Assembly (NCBI RefSeq): GCF_002764115.1
Contig: NZ_CP017940.1
Span: 3,260,501 to 3,324,500 of the forward strand
From: Phyllobacterium zundukense
Lineage (GTDB): Bacteria > Pseudomonadota > Alphaproteobacteria > Rhizobiales > Rhizobiaceae
DNA length: 64,000 nt
Direction: 5' to 3'
A program made the translations under genes and the position numbers. The notes beneath the pieces were generated by a model. The model had not been told where the DNA came from and ran no database searches. It worked only from the letters and a program-made list of their open reading frames with translations. This document shows, piece after piece, positions 1 through 8,639 of this stretch (position 1 is the stretch's first letter; the number at the start of each line of letters is the position of its first letter).

Positions 1-1047
1 AGCGAGACATCCCAGTTCTTCCCCGTCTTGCGTGGACTGTGGACCTGCAATCGCGCCCGGGGGCAGATGCGCACGGCGCGTGACCTTGCCGACCAGCTCG
101 TCACGATTGCCCGGCGCTCCGGGGACCACTCCCTGCTGCTGGAAGCCCAGCACACCCAATGGACGACGCGATACTGCCTCGGCGAGTGGCAGTCGGTATG
201 CGAGCACACGGCACAGGGTCTCGCCCTCTACCGACCCGAGCATTTTTCTCACGCTTTCATGTACGGCGGTCACGACCCTGCGGTGTGCGCCATTGCCCAC
301 GAGGGGGTAAGCCTGTGGATGCTCGGCTTTCCAGACCGGGCGCTGGCCCGAGCAGAAGAAGCCCTGGCCCTGGCCCGCAAACTGTCGCATCGCCCCAGCA
401 TTATGCACGCCCTTTGGTATGCGATCATCCTTCACTGCTTTCGCGGCGATGCTGCCGCGGCTCGGGAAAAGATCGAGATGGTGTTGCAGATGGCGCGTGA
501 TGGAGTGCCCCGCTGGATACCCTATGCCACGCTGCAGAGGGCCTACATTTCGGCGCTTGGTAACAAACAGCAGGCTCGAACGAGCATGACCACGATCCAA
601 GAGGCCCTTGCAGCCGACCTGTCTGATGACGTGGAGGTGACTGGCTTTCATGTGTGCCTTTTCGCCAGCGTCTGTGGACTGGCCGGCGAGGCAGACGCCG
701 GCATGAATGCATTGAAGCCAGCAATAGCCGAGGTGGCGGCCAGCGGCGCGCGCCTCTGGGAGTCGGAACTTCACCGGATCGCTGGAGATCTCCTACTACT
801 CGGCTCAGCAGCACTCGATGTCGAGCGAAGCGAAGCACATTATCTCCGCGCCATCGAGGTAGCTCAGGAACAGCACGCCGCATCCCTCGATCTGCGCGCA
901 TCGACCTCGCTTGCTCGCCTGTGGGCCCACCGTGGAGACCGGCGGAAAGCCTGCGACCTGCTCGCGCCTGTCTACGCCTGGTTCACCGAGGGCTTTGATA
1001 CGCGCGATGTCATTGATGCCAAGGAGTTGCTCGACCAACTTCGATAG
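1..1047 (+). CDS. TPR-rich C-terminal part of a cyclase/ATPase-type regulator (5' partial)
   Basis: The reading frame is open to the window edge, so the start lies outside; the TTG at 28 is internal. The visible ~348 residues form repeated helical pairs rich in Ala, Leu and Arg, with TPR-like spacing. Phrases such as ALARAEEALALARKL and YLRAIEVAQEQ are typical of the C-terminal half of large proteins that carry an N-terminal adenylate/guanylate cyclase or DNA-binding domain and a central AAA ATPase. Such proteins usually exceed 900 residues, so most of this one is missing. Neither a cyclase nor an ATPase domain is in view, so the family call rests on the TPR part alone. No partner gene follows within 300 bases. 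Confidence 0.6.
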   Translation, partial: SETSQFFPVLRGLWTCNRARGQMRTARDLADQLVTIARRSGDHSLLLEAQHTQWTTRYCLGEWQSVCEHTAQGLALYRPEHFSHAFMYGGHDPAVCAIAHEGVSLWMLGFPDRALARAEEALALARKLSHRPSIMHALWYAIILHCFRGDAAAAREKIEMVLQMARDGVPRWIPYATLQRAYISALGNKQQARTSMTTIQEALAADLSDDVEVTGFHVCLFASVCGLAGEADAGMNALKPAIAEVAASGARLWESELHRIAGDLLLLGSAALDVERSEAHYLRAIEVAQEQHAASLDLRASTSLARLWAHRGDRRKACDLLAPVYAWFTEGFDTRDVIDAKELLDQLR

Positions 1048-1375
1048 ATGCAATTACAATGATCGAAGCCATCCTTCCTTCCGCTAGCCCCCGCGCGCTC
1101 TTCGCTAAGCGACTCCATCGGAATCCTCCAATGTCACGCTGACTTGGTTAATCGCCATCGCTGAAGGGATTCGATCCAATCCCGTTGCGCGCGAGATCGA
1201 CGTCGCCGTCATGAAACGAACGGTGGAATGGCAATCTCGCGAATTCAATTGATCGGTGTTTGGGAATGTCCGCATAGCGCCAAGAGCCGACTTGTCAAGG
1301 AAGCCCAATCGCGCAAGGCTGTTGTTCAAGATTAAGTCGTTCCGAGGATTTCAGCTCAAATAGTGGAGGATGACG
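1048..1375. other. Intergenic stretch without a recognisable gene
   Basis: About 330 bases between the TPR gene and the DUF3303-like gene. A minus-strand frame at 1105-1329 has no recognisable domain and no ribosome binding site. Nothing else convincing is seen; decayed DNA is possible. Confidence 0.5.
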
Positions 1376-1690
1376 ATGAAGTACATGATCAGCTGGTTCG
1401 AACGTCCGCAAGGATCGCCTACGGAGTACGAGAATGCCCAGAAGCGGATACTGGAGGTTTTCACTCAATGGAAGGCACCCGCCAATTTCAAGATCGAGTT
1501 ATTCGTTGTGCGAGTGGGCGAGTGGGGTGGGCATATGTTGGTGGATTGCGATGATCCGTTGGCCGTTCACAAGGTATGCTCGACCTGGCCTGCTTTTGAA
1601 TTCCAGGCACGACCCGTGATTGCCGTCGAGGACGCCGTCCGGGTCGAACTAGAAGCGATTGCTTGGCGCGATGGACTCAAACGTAAGTGA
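1376..1690 (+). CDS. Small DUF3303-like protein
   Basis: A 104-residue cytoplasmic protein that resembles the DUF3303 family, small ferredoxin-like alpha/beta proteins of unknown function. It begins MKYMISWFERP and has a central FVVRVGEWGGHMLVD stretch. The ATG at 1376 is preferred over the one at 1370 because GGAGG at 1365-1369 lies six bases before it but overlaps the earlier codon. It stands alone with no operon partner. The function is unknown; the family call comes from the pattern of the N-terminal strand and the later acidic and aromatic segment. Confidence 0.65.
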   Translation: MKYMISWFERPQGSPTEYENAQKRILEVFTQWKAPANFKIELFVVRVGEWGGHMLVDCDDPLAVHKVCSTWPAFEFQARPVIAVEDAVRVELEAIAWRDGLKRK

Positions 1691-1966
1691 TATTTGAGAG
1701 TATCGAAGCAAATGTTTGCTTCGGGTGGGCGGCCGACCGGTTGCTGCTGAGCCGTGTTGGCTCCCCCAAGGAAGCGGCCGCTATTGCGCTGTTCGTGCGC
1801 CCGGCAAAGGTGACCACCGGCTCCACTGGACGGAAATGGCGGATTACTCGACAGACTATCGCGTGCGCATCTCGTGGCGATGGCCTTCGTCGTTGGCACG
1901 GCGGAGCGTTCATTGCATGGCCGCTCCTCAAGCTCATCGCTCGCGACGAGTGCACTTCGCTTCGAC
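1691..1966. other. Intergenic stretch with overlapping weak frames
   Basis: Both strands have open frames here, but their translations have the Arg/Ser/Pro-rich look of noise. No domain or ribosome binding site supports any of them. Confidence 0.45.
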
Positions 1967-2545
1967 TCACTCCTGCCGATGCGGTTCGCCAAGCGTGTGC
2001 ATTAGCCGGTTGGCCCAGCCGAAGATTGCGACCGCATGGATGAGATCGAGGATCTGGAGATCGTCCATGCCGATCTGGCGCAGATGGTAGAACTGATAGG
2101 TGCCGACCTTATCGGGATGCGCCGTCAGATCGACGCCAAAATTGAATAGTGCCTGTTCGAACTCCGGCAGGTCCGCGTCGAGGCCGTTCTTGAAGACCTC
2201 TGCCACCACGTCCGGTTGCTTTTCGAGTTGGATGTAGCGGGCCGCGTGCACCGACGCGCAATATATGCAGCGGTTTACAAAAGAGGCTGCAAGTGCCCCG
2301 ATCTCGCGACCGCCGCGCGAAAGACCGCCTTCGCTATACATGATGTCGTTGAAGAGCGGCGTGCGTTCGTTCAGCGTTTCCGGCTCGTTGGCAAGTACCA
2401 GCACGTAGTCTGAAATTTTCCTGTTGGACGGCGTCGTCTTCAGCGCCTCGAGCTGCTCAGGCGTTGCCGCGTCCATGTCGACTGGCTTCACATAGGGCTT
2501 CCAATCGAGTGCCTCGACGGTGAATTCGTGTACGGCGTGCGACAT
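1967..2545 (-). CDS. Alkylhydroperoxidase-like CMD protein (Avi_7169-type)
   Basis: A 192-residue AhpD/carboxymuconolactone-decarboxylase fold protein. It carries the redox motif C93-I-Y-C96 followed by H100, the CxxCxxxH arrangement of peroxidase-related AhpD proteins, which reduce peroxides with cysteine thiols. It resembles the family named after Agrobacterium vitis Avi_7169. It starts one base after the stop of the next upstream gene (2547), so the two are translated together. It is the last gene of the seven-gene minus-strand cluster, and its position beside a flavin monooxygenase suggests it handles peroxide or a reactive product of that enzyme. The substrate is unknown. Confidence 0.85.
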   Translation of the reverse strand: MSHAVHEFTVEALDWKPYVKPVDMDAATPEQLEALKTTPSNRKISDYVLVLANEPETLNERTPLFNDIMYSEGGLSRGGREIGALAASFVNRCIYCASVHAARYIQLEKQPDVVAEVFKNGLDADLPEFEQALFNFGVDLTAHPDKVGTYQFYHLRQIGMDDLQILDLIHAVAIFGWANRLMHTLGEPHRQE

Positions 2546-2546
2546 G

Positions 2547-3053
2547 TCAGTTGTCTCTCAGCATCTTGAGGCCGGCCACGACCAGCACCTGATAATTGAC
2601 GAAGGCGATTAAGCCGGCGAGCGTCACGATATCCCGATCGTCGAGACCGGCAGTCGCAAGCTTGTCGATGTTGGCGCGGGTCGCATCCTTCGGAGAAAGC
2701 GTCACCAAGTCGACATGGGCGAGGATTGCGGCAACGCGCGAATTAACCCCCGCGGCCTCTGACGCCGGATCGGTAATCGCGCGGAGTTCCGAACCGCCCT
2801 CTTCGCTGTCCAGAAGTGCGTGGTAGTGGGAGACAAGCTCCTGTGACTTCCAAAGTGCTACCATGCGCGCGGCCAATGCGGCTCTCAGCGGGTAAGAGAA
2901 GTTGCGCGGCTCGGCGGGGCGAAGAGCGGCCTGATAGCTCGTCTGCGTCAGGTGCTTCAGCTTTGCGCGCTGCTCGCGCAGAGCCTTGAAGTCCGCAAAG
3001 CGGTCGAGGCCGAGAACAGTGTCGATCACGTCGAAGTTGGAAGGAGCGCTCAT
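2547..3053 (-). CDS. CMD-domain protein (Avi_7170-type), no cysteines
   Basis: A 168-residue carboxymuconolactone-decarboxylase-like helical protein resembling the Avi_7170 family, which usually accompanies Avi_7169-type proteins. It has no cysteine at all, so it cannot act as a CxxC peroxidase alone; it may form a complex with the downstream CxxC partner. The frame extends to 3137, but the ATG at 3053 (MSAPSNFDV) is chosen because the extra 28 residues overlap the end of the monooxygenase gene and look non-native. It lies between the monooxygenase and the second CMD gene in the cluster. Confidence 0.8.
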   Translation of the reverse strand: MSAPSNFDVIDTVLGLDRFADFKALREQRAKLKHLTQTSYQAALRPAEPRNFSYPLRAALAARMVALWKSQELVSHYHALLDSEEGGSELRAITDPASEAAGVNSRVAAILAHVDLVTLSPKDATRANIDKLATAGLDDRDIVTLAGLIAFVNYQVLVVAGLKMLRDN

Positions 3054-3091
3054 GTTTATCCTCAATCTACTGAAAGGTGTTCCATCGGACC

Positions 3092-4561
3092 TCAAGCCGT
3101 CTTCTGCACAAGATCCGGTGCGTCGGCATCCGTCCATTCGGTTCCATCGAGTTCAGGTTTCTCATAGGCGAGCAACGCCTCCCAATGGTAGTCGATGTCG
3201 CGGATGAAGAGTGAGGCGGCGACGCCCCGGGCCAGCCAGAGCGCACCCTCGCTGATCGCTGGAATGTCGCCGCTGACCTTGCCGACGCTGACCGAAGCGG
3301 CGTAGTTGAAGCAATGGATGTCCTTTAACCATGGTGCCGTGCCGACAACCTTTTCGGTGAAGGAAAAGTCGTCATGAAGCCACGGGAATCGCCCGAGTTC
3401 GGTGTTCCGTTCGCCCGGCGGCGGCGTGTAGCGGTCTCCCCAGCAGGCAATCTTGTCCTGATAGGGGGCGAGTTCATCGCGACTCATGGGATCAATGGAA
3501 AAGCCGGTGCCGAGGATAACGAAATCGGTGAGGAAAATACGGTCGTTGATTGTGGTGATGACAACCTCGCCGCCCTCCTCCTGCATTGAACGGATGCCGC
3601 AGTCGAAATGGAAATAGGCGTTCGGATGACGACTGACGCGGAGCGTCGAATTGTGCGGAGCAGGCGTCTGCTGCTTAGCGGCATAATCCATCAGCCGCCA
3701 ACGCCATTCCGGCGAAATTTGCGCGAAGCCGGCTGTTACGCCATATGAGCCGATACCCATCAGCTTGTTGATCGTCGGCATCTCTTTGCGTCGGGCGAGA
3801 AGACGGACCTCGTCCGCGCCTTGCTCCAAGGCTTCCGCCGCATTGTCGACCGCCGAGGCGCCGACGCCGATGACGACGACGCGCTTGCCCTTCAGCCGTT
3901 CGAAATCGATGTCGTCAGCCGAATGCGCCCACGATTTCAGCCGCTCCATGCCATTGACGAAATCCGGGATAGTGGGCTCGCCGAGCCCGTCGCGGCCGGT
4001 CGCCAGCACCAGCTTGCGGGTAAGAATGGGCGCTTGCCCGCCGCCAATTTCGAGCTCCAGGAGACCGTCCGCGCGCGGCAGGATGCGGGTTACTTGGGTC
4101 TGGTTCTCGACGGGTATCGTCATGACGTCGCGATACCAGTTCAGGTATTCCATCCACATGGGACGCGGTATGCGAAACAGTTCCTCCCATTCGGCCTCGC
4201 CGTAGAGCGCAGTAAACCAGGCACGAAAGCTGAGTGAAGCAATGCCAAGCGCCGGGCCGAGCAGGTTTTTCGGCGAGCGCAGCGTTTCCATGCGCGCATA
4301 GTTGACCCATGGCCCCTCGAAACCTTTCGGCGCGCGGTCGACGATGCGCAGATTGGTGATGCCAGCGCGCGTCAGCGCTTGCCAGGCGACAAGACCGCAC
4401 ATGCCGCCGCCGATGACAACGACGTCGCTGACGGGCTGCCCTTTCTCTGTCGTCACCGGCATTGACCAATTGGCCGGCGGGTAGTTCAGGTAGCTCAGAT
4501 CTTGCTTCACCCGCGCATTCAGGTCAGCAAGCCGATGCTGTTGCTGTTGGTTATTGATCAT
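3092..4561 (-). CDS. FAD/NAD(P)-binding monooxygenase
   Basis: A 489-residue flavoprotein. The N-terminal Rossmann motif VVVIGGGMCG (GGGMCG at 51-56) ends its second strand at D75 and would bind FAD. A second dinucleotide motif, GVGASA at 232-237, would bind NADPH, and LATGRDG at about 186 matches the ATG motif linking the two domains. This layout is that of class B flavin monooxygenases, which oxygenate N, S or ketone centres. The gene follows the ABC ATPase by 14 bases and precedes the two CMD genes, so it probably acts on the imported substrate. Substrate not identifiable. Confidence 0.85.
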   Translation of the reverse strand: MINNQQQQHRLADLNARVKQDLSYLNYPPANWSMPVTTEKGQPVSDVVVIGGGMCGLVAWQALTRAGITNLRIVDRAPKGFEGPWVNYARMETLRSPKNLLGPALGIASLSFRAWFTALYGEAEWEELFRIPRPMWMEYLNWYRDVMTIPVENQTQVTRILPRADGLLELEIGGGQAPILTRKLVLATGRDGLGEPTIPDFVNGMERLKSWAHSADDIDFERLKGKRVVVIGVGASAVDNAAEALEQGADEVRLLARRKEMPTINKLMGIGSYGVTAGFAQISPEWRWRLMDYAAKQQTPAPHNSTLRVSRHPNAYFHFDCGIRSMQEEGGEVVITTINDRIFLTDFVILGTGFSIDPMSRDELAPYQDKIACWGDRYTPPPGERNTELGRFPWLHDDFSFTEKVVGTAPWLKDIHCFNYAASVSVGKVSGDIPAISEGALWLARGVAASLFIRDIDYHWEALLAYEKPELDGTEWTDADAPDLVQKTA

Positions 4562-4575
4562 GATCCGTCTCCAGT

Positions 4576-5646
4576 TCAGCTCGCCAGCAGTACTGCGTCC
4601 CGTTCACGCCAGCCCACCCAGACCTCGTCGCCCTCAATATGCGAAAGCGCTACCGGGTCGAGTTGGACGACAAGGCTCGCTCCATTTTCGAGGGTTATGG
4701 TGAGCGACGTATGGGCGCCCTTGAAGACCCGATGGACAATGCGTCCCTTAAGTGCCAGCCGGCCATCGGGCTTTGCCGTCAGGCAGTAAAGTGTCTCTGG
4801 CCGGAGCGCCAGGGTGGCCTGCGCACCCGGCGTCGGCGTCGAACCATTCAGGTCGGCATGCACGATATTACCCCGCCAGTCGAAGGTTGCGACTGTGTCC
4901 ACGACGGAAACGATCGTGCCCTCGAGCAAATTACTCTGGCCGATGAAATCGGCGACGAAGCGGCTATGCGGTCGGGCGTAGAGCTCGGAGGGCTTACCTA
5001 TCTGCTCGATCCTACCCTTGTTCATAACAACGATGACGTCGGACATTGTCAGTGCCTCCTCTTGGTCGTGGGTAACAAAGATAAAAGTCTTTCCGGTCTT
5101 CTGTTGAATGGATTTGAGCTCGATCTGCATCTGCTGGCGCAGTTTCGCGTCGAGCGCCGAGAGCGGCTCGTCCAGCAACAGAACGTTTGGATCAGGTGCC
5201 AATGCCCGCATCAAAGCCACGCGCTGGCGCTGGCCGCCCGAAAGCTGCGCAGGCATCCGCTCCGCATAGTCCTCAAGCGCGACAAGCGAGAGCAGCTCGG
5301 TGACCCGCTTGTGGATCGCGCCCGACTCCATGCCCTTCAACTCCAGCCCGAAGGCGATGTTACGTCCGACCGTCAGGTGCGGAAAAAGGGCATAGTCCTG
5401 AAAGACGATGTTGACGTTGCGCTTGTGCGGAGGCAGATGCGAGATCGGCTTGCCATCGAGGTAGATTTCCCCGGTAGTGAGATCCTCGAAGCCGCCGAGC
5501 ATACGCAGTGTTGTCGACTTTCCGCAGCCGGAAGGTCCGAGCAAAGTGACGAACTGGCCGGGCTCAATGGCGAGGTCGAGGTTCTCCACGGCGGGCAGCT
5601 CCCCGTAGAACTTGTTTACATTCTTGAAGTGGACAACAGGCTGCAT
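4576..5646 (-). CDS. ABC transporter ATPase, spermidine/putrescine (PotA) type
   Basis: A 356-residue ATPase that energises import through the two permeases encoded just upstream. Walker A is GPSGCGKS at 37-44, the signature LSGGQ at 135-139, Walker B LLLDE at 156-160 and the switch histidine H193; a TOBE-like C-terminal domain follows (LALRPETLYCL). The frame runs to 6123 inside the permease gene, but the real start is the ATG at 5646, five bases after the permease stop, giving the usual MQPVVHFKNVNKFYG beginning. The PotA-type subfamily serves polyamines, opines, phosphonates and related amines, so the substrate class is only approximate. Confidence 0.92.
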   Translation of the reverse strand: MQPVVHFKNVNKFYGELPAVENLDLAIEPGQFVTLLGPSGCGKSTTLRMLGGFEDLTTGEIYLDGKPISHLPPHKRNVNIVFQDYALFPHLTVGRNIAFGLELKGMESGAIHKRVTELLSLVALEDYAERMPAQLSGGQRQRVALMRALAPDPNVLLLDEPLSALDAKLRQQMQIELKSIQQKTGKTFIFVTHDQEEALTMSDVIVVMNKGRIEQIGKPSELYARPHSRFVADFIGQSNLLEGTIVSVVDTVATFDWRGNIVHADLNGSTPTPGAQATLALRPETLYCLTAKPDGRLALKGRIVHRVFKGAHTSLTITLENGASLVVQLDPVALSHIEGDEVWVGWRERDAVLLAS

Positions 5647-5651
5647 TCGCG

Positions 5652-6443
5652 TCAACTCCTGGAACGACGGGTGAGATATTCGGCGTAGAGGCCGACTACA
5701 GTAGTAACGACGAGTACGATCGTCGCCATGGCGTTGATTTCCGGCGACATGCCGCCCTGCACCTTGGCAAAGATCAGCATGGGCAGCGTCGGCTGGTAGC
5801 CGCCGAGGAAGAACGTGCGCACGAAGTCGTCGATACTGGTCAGTACGCAGAAAATCATTCCGCCCAGGAGAGCCGGCATCAGATAGGGGATTGTAACGCG
5901 CAGGAAAGCAACAAACGGATCGGCGCCGAGATCCCGAGCCGCATCCACCAGGTTGGCAGGCATGGAGCGAAGACGGGTCATCACCATGATTACCACGAAG
6001 GGCACCGCGTGGACCGTATGCGACAAGATGATTGCGAAAGTGCCTGTCGGAATGTCCACCGTGCGGATGAAGATGCGCATTGAGATGGCATTGATCAGCC
6101 CAGGCACGACAGCGGGCAGGCAAGCGAGCGCGAAGATGGCGGCCTTGCCCCAGATGTTTTCCGCCGAGACCAGGAGCGCGATCCAGACCCCGATGATCGT
6201 GGCGCAGATGGTGGTCGCAAGGGCAATGCCGATGGAATAGAGCGACGCTTCCAGAAACTGCTTGTCATGCAGCACCTTGCCATACCAGTCGAGCGTCCAG
6301 TTGCCGATCGGGAAGGCGATGAAATTGGCTTCCTTGAAGCTCATCGCCATCATGAGCGCCAGGGGGAGCACGAGATAGATTGAAAAGAGCCAGTAGGATG
6401 CGCCGAGTACTGTTCTGGGCAGGTCGTTAAAATAGCTTCTCAT
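5652..6443 (-). CDS. ABC transporter permease, PotC type
   Basis: A 263-residue inner-membrane permease with about six hydrophobic segments and the cytoplasmic coupling loop NLVDAARDLGADPFVAFLRV (about 164-183), the EAA motif that docks on the ATPase. It pairs with the other permease encoded ten bases upstream. It lies between that permease and the ATPase in the cluster, the usual order of binding protein, PotB, PotC, PotA. Confidence 0.9.
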   Translation of the reverse strand: MRSYFNDLPRTVLGASYWLFSIYLVLPLALMMAMSFKEANFIAFPIGNWTLDWYGKVLHDKQFLEASLYSIGIALATTICATIIGVWIALLVSAENIWGKAAIFALACLPAVVPGLINAISMRIFIRTVDIPTGTFAIILSHTVHAVPFVVIMVMTRLRSMPANLVDAARDLGADPFVAFLRVTIPYLMPALLGGMIFCVLTSIDDFVRTFFLGGYQPTLPMLIFAKVQGGMSPEINAMATIVLVVTTVVGLYAEYLTRRSRS

Positions 6444-6453
6444 CGGACCCTCC

Positions 6454-7434
6454 TCACATCAGCCGAATGGAACGACCGCCGACGACGCGCATGAACAGGC
6501 CAACGGTGGTGAGCGATACGACGAGCATGATCATTGAGAAGGCGGCACCCTCCGGCCACTTGTCGTTCGAGCCGTGGAACAGCATGGCGATGATTTCCGG
6601 AAAGATGACGGCATTCGGGCCGCCGAGCAGCAAAGGTGCAGCAAAGACACCGACGGCCGTCAGATAGACAAGGCTGCAACCCGAAACGATGCCGTCTTTG
6701 GAAAGCGGCAGGATAACCCGTCGGAAGCGTTGGAAGGGGCCGGCGCCGAGATCGGCCGCGGCATGGATCAGCGGCGTTGGAATCTTCTCGATGGCCGAAT
6801 AGAGTGGTAGCAGCATGTAGAGCGCCAGGAGATAAACGACGCCGAAACTCAGGGAGAAGAAAGTGTAAAGCATGGGTATCGGTCGGTCGATAAAGCCCAA
6901 CTCCCGAAGCAGCACGTTCACAGCGCCGCGATTGGCGAGCAGCATGATGATCGAGAAGGTGCGGATGAGTTCCCCAGCCCAGAACGGGATGAGCAACAGC
7001 AGCAGGGCGCGCATGCGGTTCTTCGGCCGGACTACCTTGGCGACGTAGTAGGCGACCGGATAGACAATCACCAGCGTCGAGAGGGTGACTACGCCGGCGA
7101 AGATCAGGCTGCGGATGAATGGCATGAAATAAAGCCTGTCGGAAAAGAACAGCGCATAATTGGCAAAGGTATAGTCGCTGCTTTTTCCCGGCTGCGGCGG
7201 ATAATTGGCTATGAAACTGATGTTGGTCATCTGGACGATTGGCCCAATATGCAACACGGCCAGCCAAATAAGCGGCACACCTGCAAGCACGGCGAGCCTG
7301 ATCCAGCGGCTGTCCGCCAGGCGTCCAATCGTATTGCGGTAGAGGCCGGAATCCACCACCCTGCCAATCCATCCGGCATAGCGGGGCGACGCCAGCGAGG
7401 CGGCGGCTCGGGGTTGCGTCGTTGTGTCCACCAT
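6454..7434 (-). CDS. ABC transporter permease, PotB type
   Basis: A 326-residue inner-membrane permease. A ~45-residue N-terminal cytoplasmic extension precedes the first membrane segment (LAVLAGVPLIWLAVLHI), and about six segments are visible. The EAA coupling loop is PLIHAAADLGAGPFQRFRRV. It forms the membrane channel with the PotC-type subunit encoded next. A second long frame on the same strand (6440-7459) is an out-of-frame shadow rich in Arg and His. Confidence 0.9.
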   Translation of the reverse strand: MVDTTTQPRAAASLASPRYAGWIGRVVDSGLYRNTIGRLADSRWIRLAVLAGVPLIWLAVLHIGPIVQMTNISFIANYPPQPGKSSDYTFANYALFFSDRLYFMPFIRSLIFAGVVTLSTLVIVYPVAYYVAKVVRPKNRMRALLLLLIPFWAGELIRTFSIIMLLANRGAVNVLLRELGFIDRPIPMLYTFFSLSFGVVYLLALYMLLPLYSAIEKIPTPLIHAAADLGAGPFQRFRRVILPLSKDGIVSGCSLVYLTAVGVFAAPLLLGGPNAVIFPEIIAMLFHGSNDKWPEGAAFSMIMLVVSLTTVGLFMRVVGGRSIRLM

Positions 7435-7510
7435 TTCGGTAGTTCCCAGCTCTAGTCAATCATTCTTGGTGAGCGACCGGCCGAACAGCCGGCCGCTATG
7501 CGTCCGGTCT

Positions 7511-8611
7511 TCAGGCCGCCTTGATTTCGGCAGTGGCCTTGTCGATCATCTCGTTTTTCATGGCGCGGTTAACCGAGCTGAAGAATTGGACGCGCTCGAC
7601 CTGTTCCGGCGGCAGCGCCATAGCGGCGCGCTCCTTGTCGTCGAGTACCTTGTCGACACCATCGAATGCCGAGGCGAAGCCGGACTGGCGCGTCATCGCC
7701 GCGCCGATCTCCGGCGAGGAGAGGATGGCGTCGAGGAAGGCATAGGCAGCATCGCCGTTCGGGGCGTTGTTGACGACGTTGAACGAGTAGAGGAACCCGT
7801 AAGTACCTTCCTTCGGAACCGAGATCTCGATGGGATGGCCATCCATGATAAGCTTGGCAGCGGGCCCCGACCACGTCTGTGCGAGGTAAATATCCTCATT
7901 GACGAACATCTGCTGCACTTCGGACGCCGCGTCGTAGTATTTGCGCACCTTGTCCTTATGCTTGATCATAAAATCGCGGGCTTTGTCGGTGGCAGCTTGA
8001 GCAACGTCCGCCTTATTTTCGTAGGTCACGTAGTCGCCATCACTGCCCTGATATCGCATGACGATAGAGAGGAAGTCAGAGACAATGTAGGAGGTCAGGT
8101 TCTTGTATTCGTCATCAAACATGATCTCCCAACTGTCGGAGGCCTTGGTATATTCCGTGTTGCGGGCAAGTCCCTCGAAGCCGGCGAGCAGCGGCAGGCC
8201 ATAGGTTTTGCCGTCGACGGTAAGCTGCGGGGCGCCTTTGTATGTGGACGCGAGCTTGCCCCAGTTCTTCAGACGGGCGGTGTCGAGCGGCGCGAGCAGG
8301 TTAGACCCCATGAACTGCGATAGGCGGTGACCGGTAACGGTCACGATGTCGGTAGTGGGCGCCGCACCTTCGGCTGTGAGCAGATTGTATTGCTTGCCCT
8401 GATCGTCGGTCAGCCGGATGCGGATCTCGATGCCGCTGTCCTTCTGAAACTGGTCAATAAATGACTGCGGCACGAACTTGTCGTAGGTGGTGATATTAAC
8501 AACTTTGCTTTGGGCGAGAGCTGGACGGATGATTGCTGGCGCAGCAAGGACGCCTGTGCCAGCGGCCAGCAGCTTTAACGTCGAGCGGCGATTCACGGTA
8601 ATGTCTTTCAT
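7511..8611 (-). CDS. ABC transporter solute-binding protein, spermidine/putrescine-like
   Basis: A 366-residue periplasmic binding protein, first gene of the transporter set. It carries a twin-arginine signal, R8-R9-S-T-L-K, a hydrophobic stretch and cleavage after about residue 34 (PALA-QS). The body matches the PotD/family 1 type (NITTYDKFVPQSF; GLPLLAGFEGLARN; YLAQTWSG). Such proteins capture amines or conjugates and deliver them to the permease pair. Tat export of a binding protein is less common than Sec export but known. It lies 28 bases downstream of the LysR gene on the same strand, so the two may share a transcript. The ligand cannot be read from sequence. Confidence 0.88.
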   Translation of the reverse strand: MKDITVNRRSTLKLLAAGTGVLAAPAIIRPALAQSKVVNITTYDKFVPQSFIDQFQKDSGIEIRIRLTDDQGKQYNLLTAEGAAPTTDIVTVTGHRLSQFMGSNLLAPLDTARLKNWGKLASTYKGAPQLTVDGKTYGLPLLAGFEGLARNTEYTKASDSWEIMFDDEYKNLTSYIVSDFLSIVMRYQGSDGDYVTYENKADVAQAATDKARDFMIKHKDKVRKYYDAASEVQQMFVNEDIYLAQTWSGPAAKLIMDGHPIEISVPKEGTYGFLYSFNVVNNAPNGDAAYAFLDAILSSPEIGAAMTRQSGFASAFDGVDKVLDDKERAAMALPPEQVERVQFFSSVNRAMKNEMIDKATAEIKAA

Positions 8612-8639
8612 GTCATTCTCCTCTTTTATTTTGGCAGGC

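Noticed and set aside
1105..1329. Minus-strand 74-aa frame after the TPR gene
   Set aside because: No recognisable domain, no ribosome binding site, polar composition; most likely chance.
1677..2043. Competing small frames on both strands
   Set aside because: Arg/Ser/Pro-rich translations and no start signals; overlap the end of a well supported CMD gene.
4639..5688. Plus-strand frame of 349 aa opposite the ABC ATPase gene
   Set aside because: Antisense of Walker-motif coding sequence; Arg/Leu-rich composition without domain.
7424..8323. Plus-strand frame of 299 aa opposite the binding-protein gene
   Set aside because: Antisense shadow, no ribosome binding site and no family.
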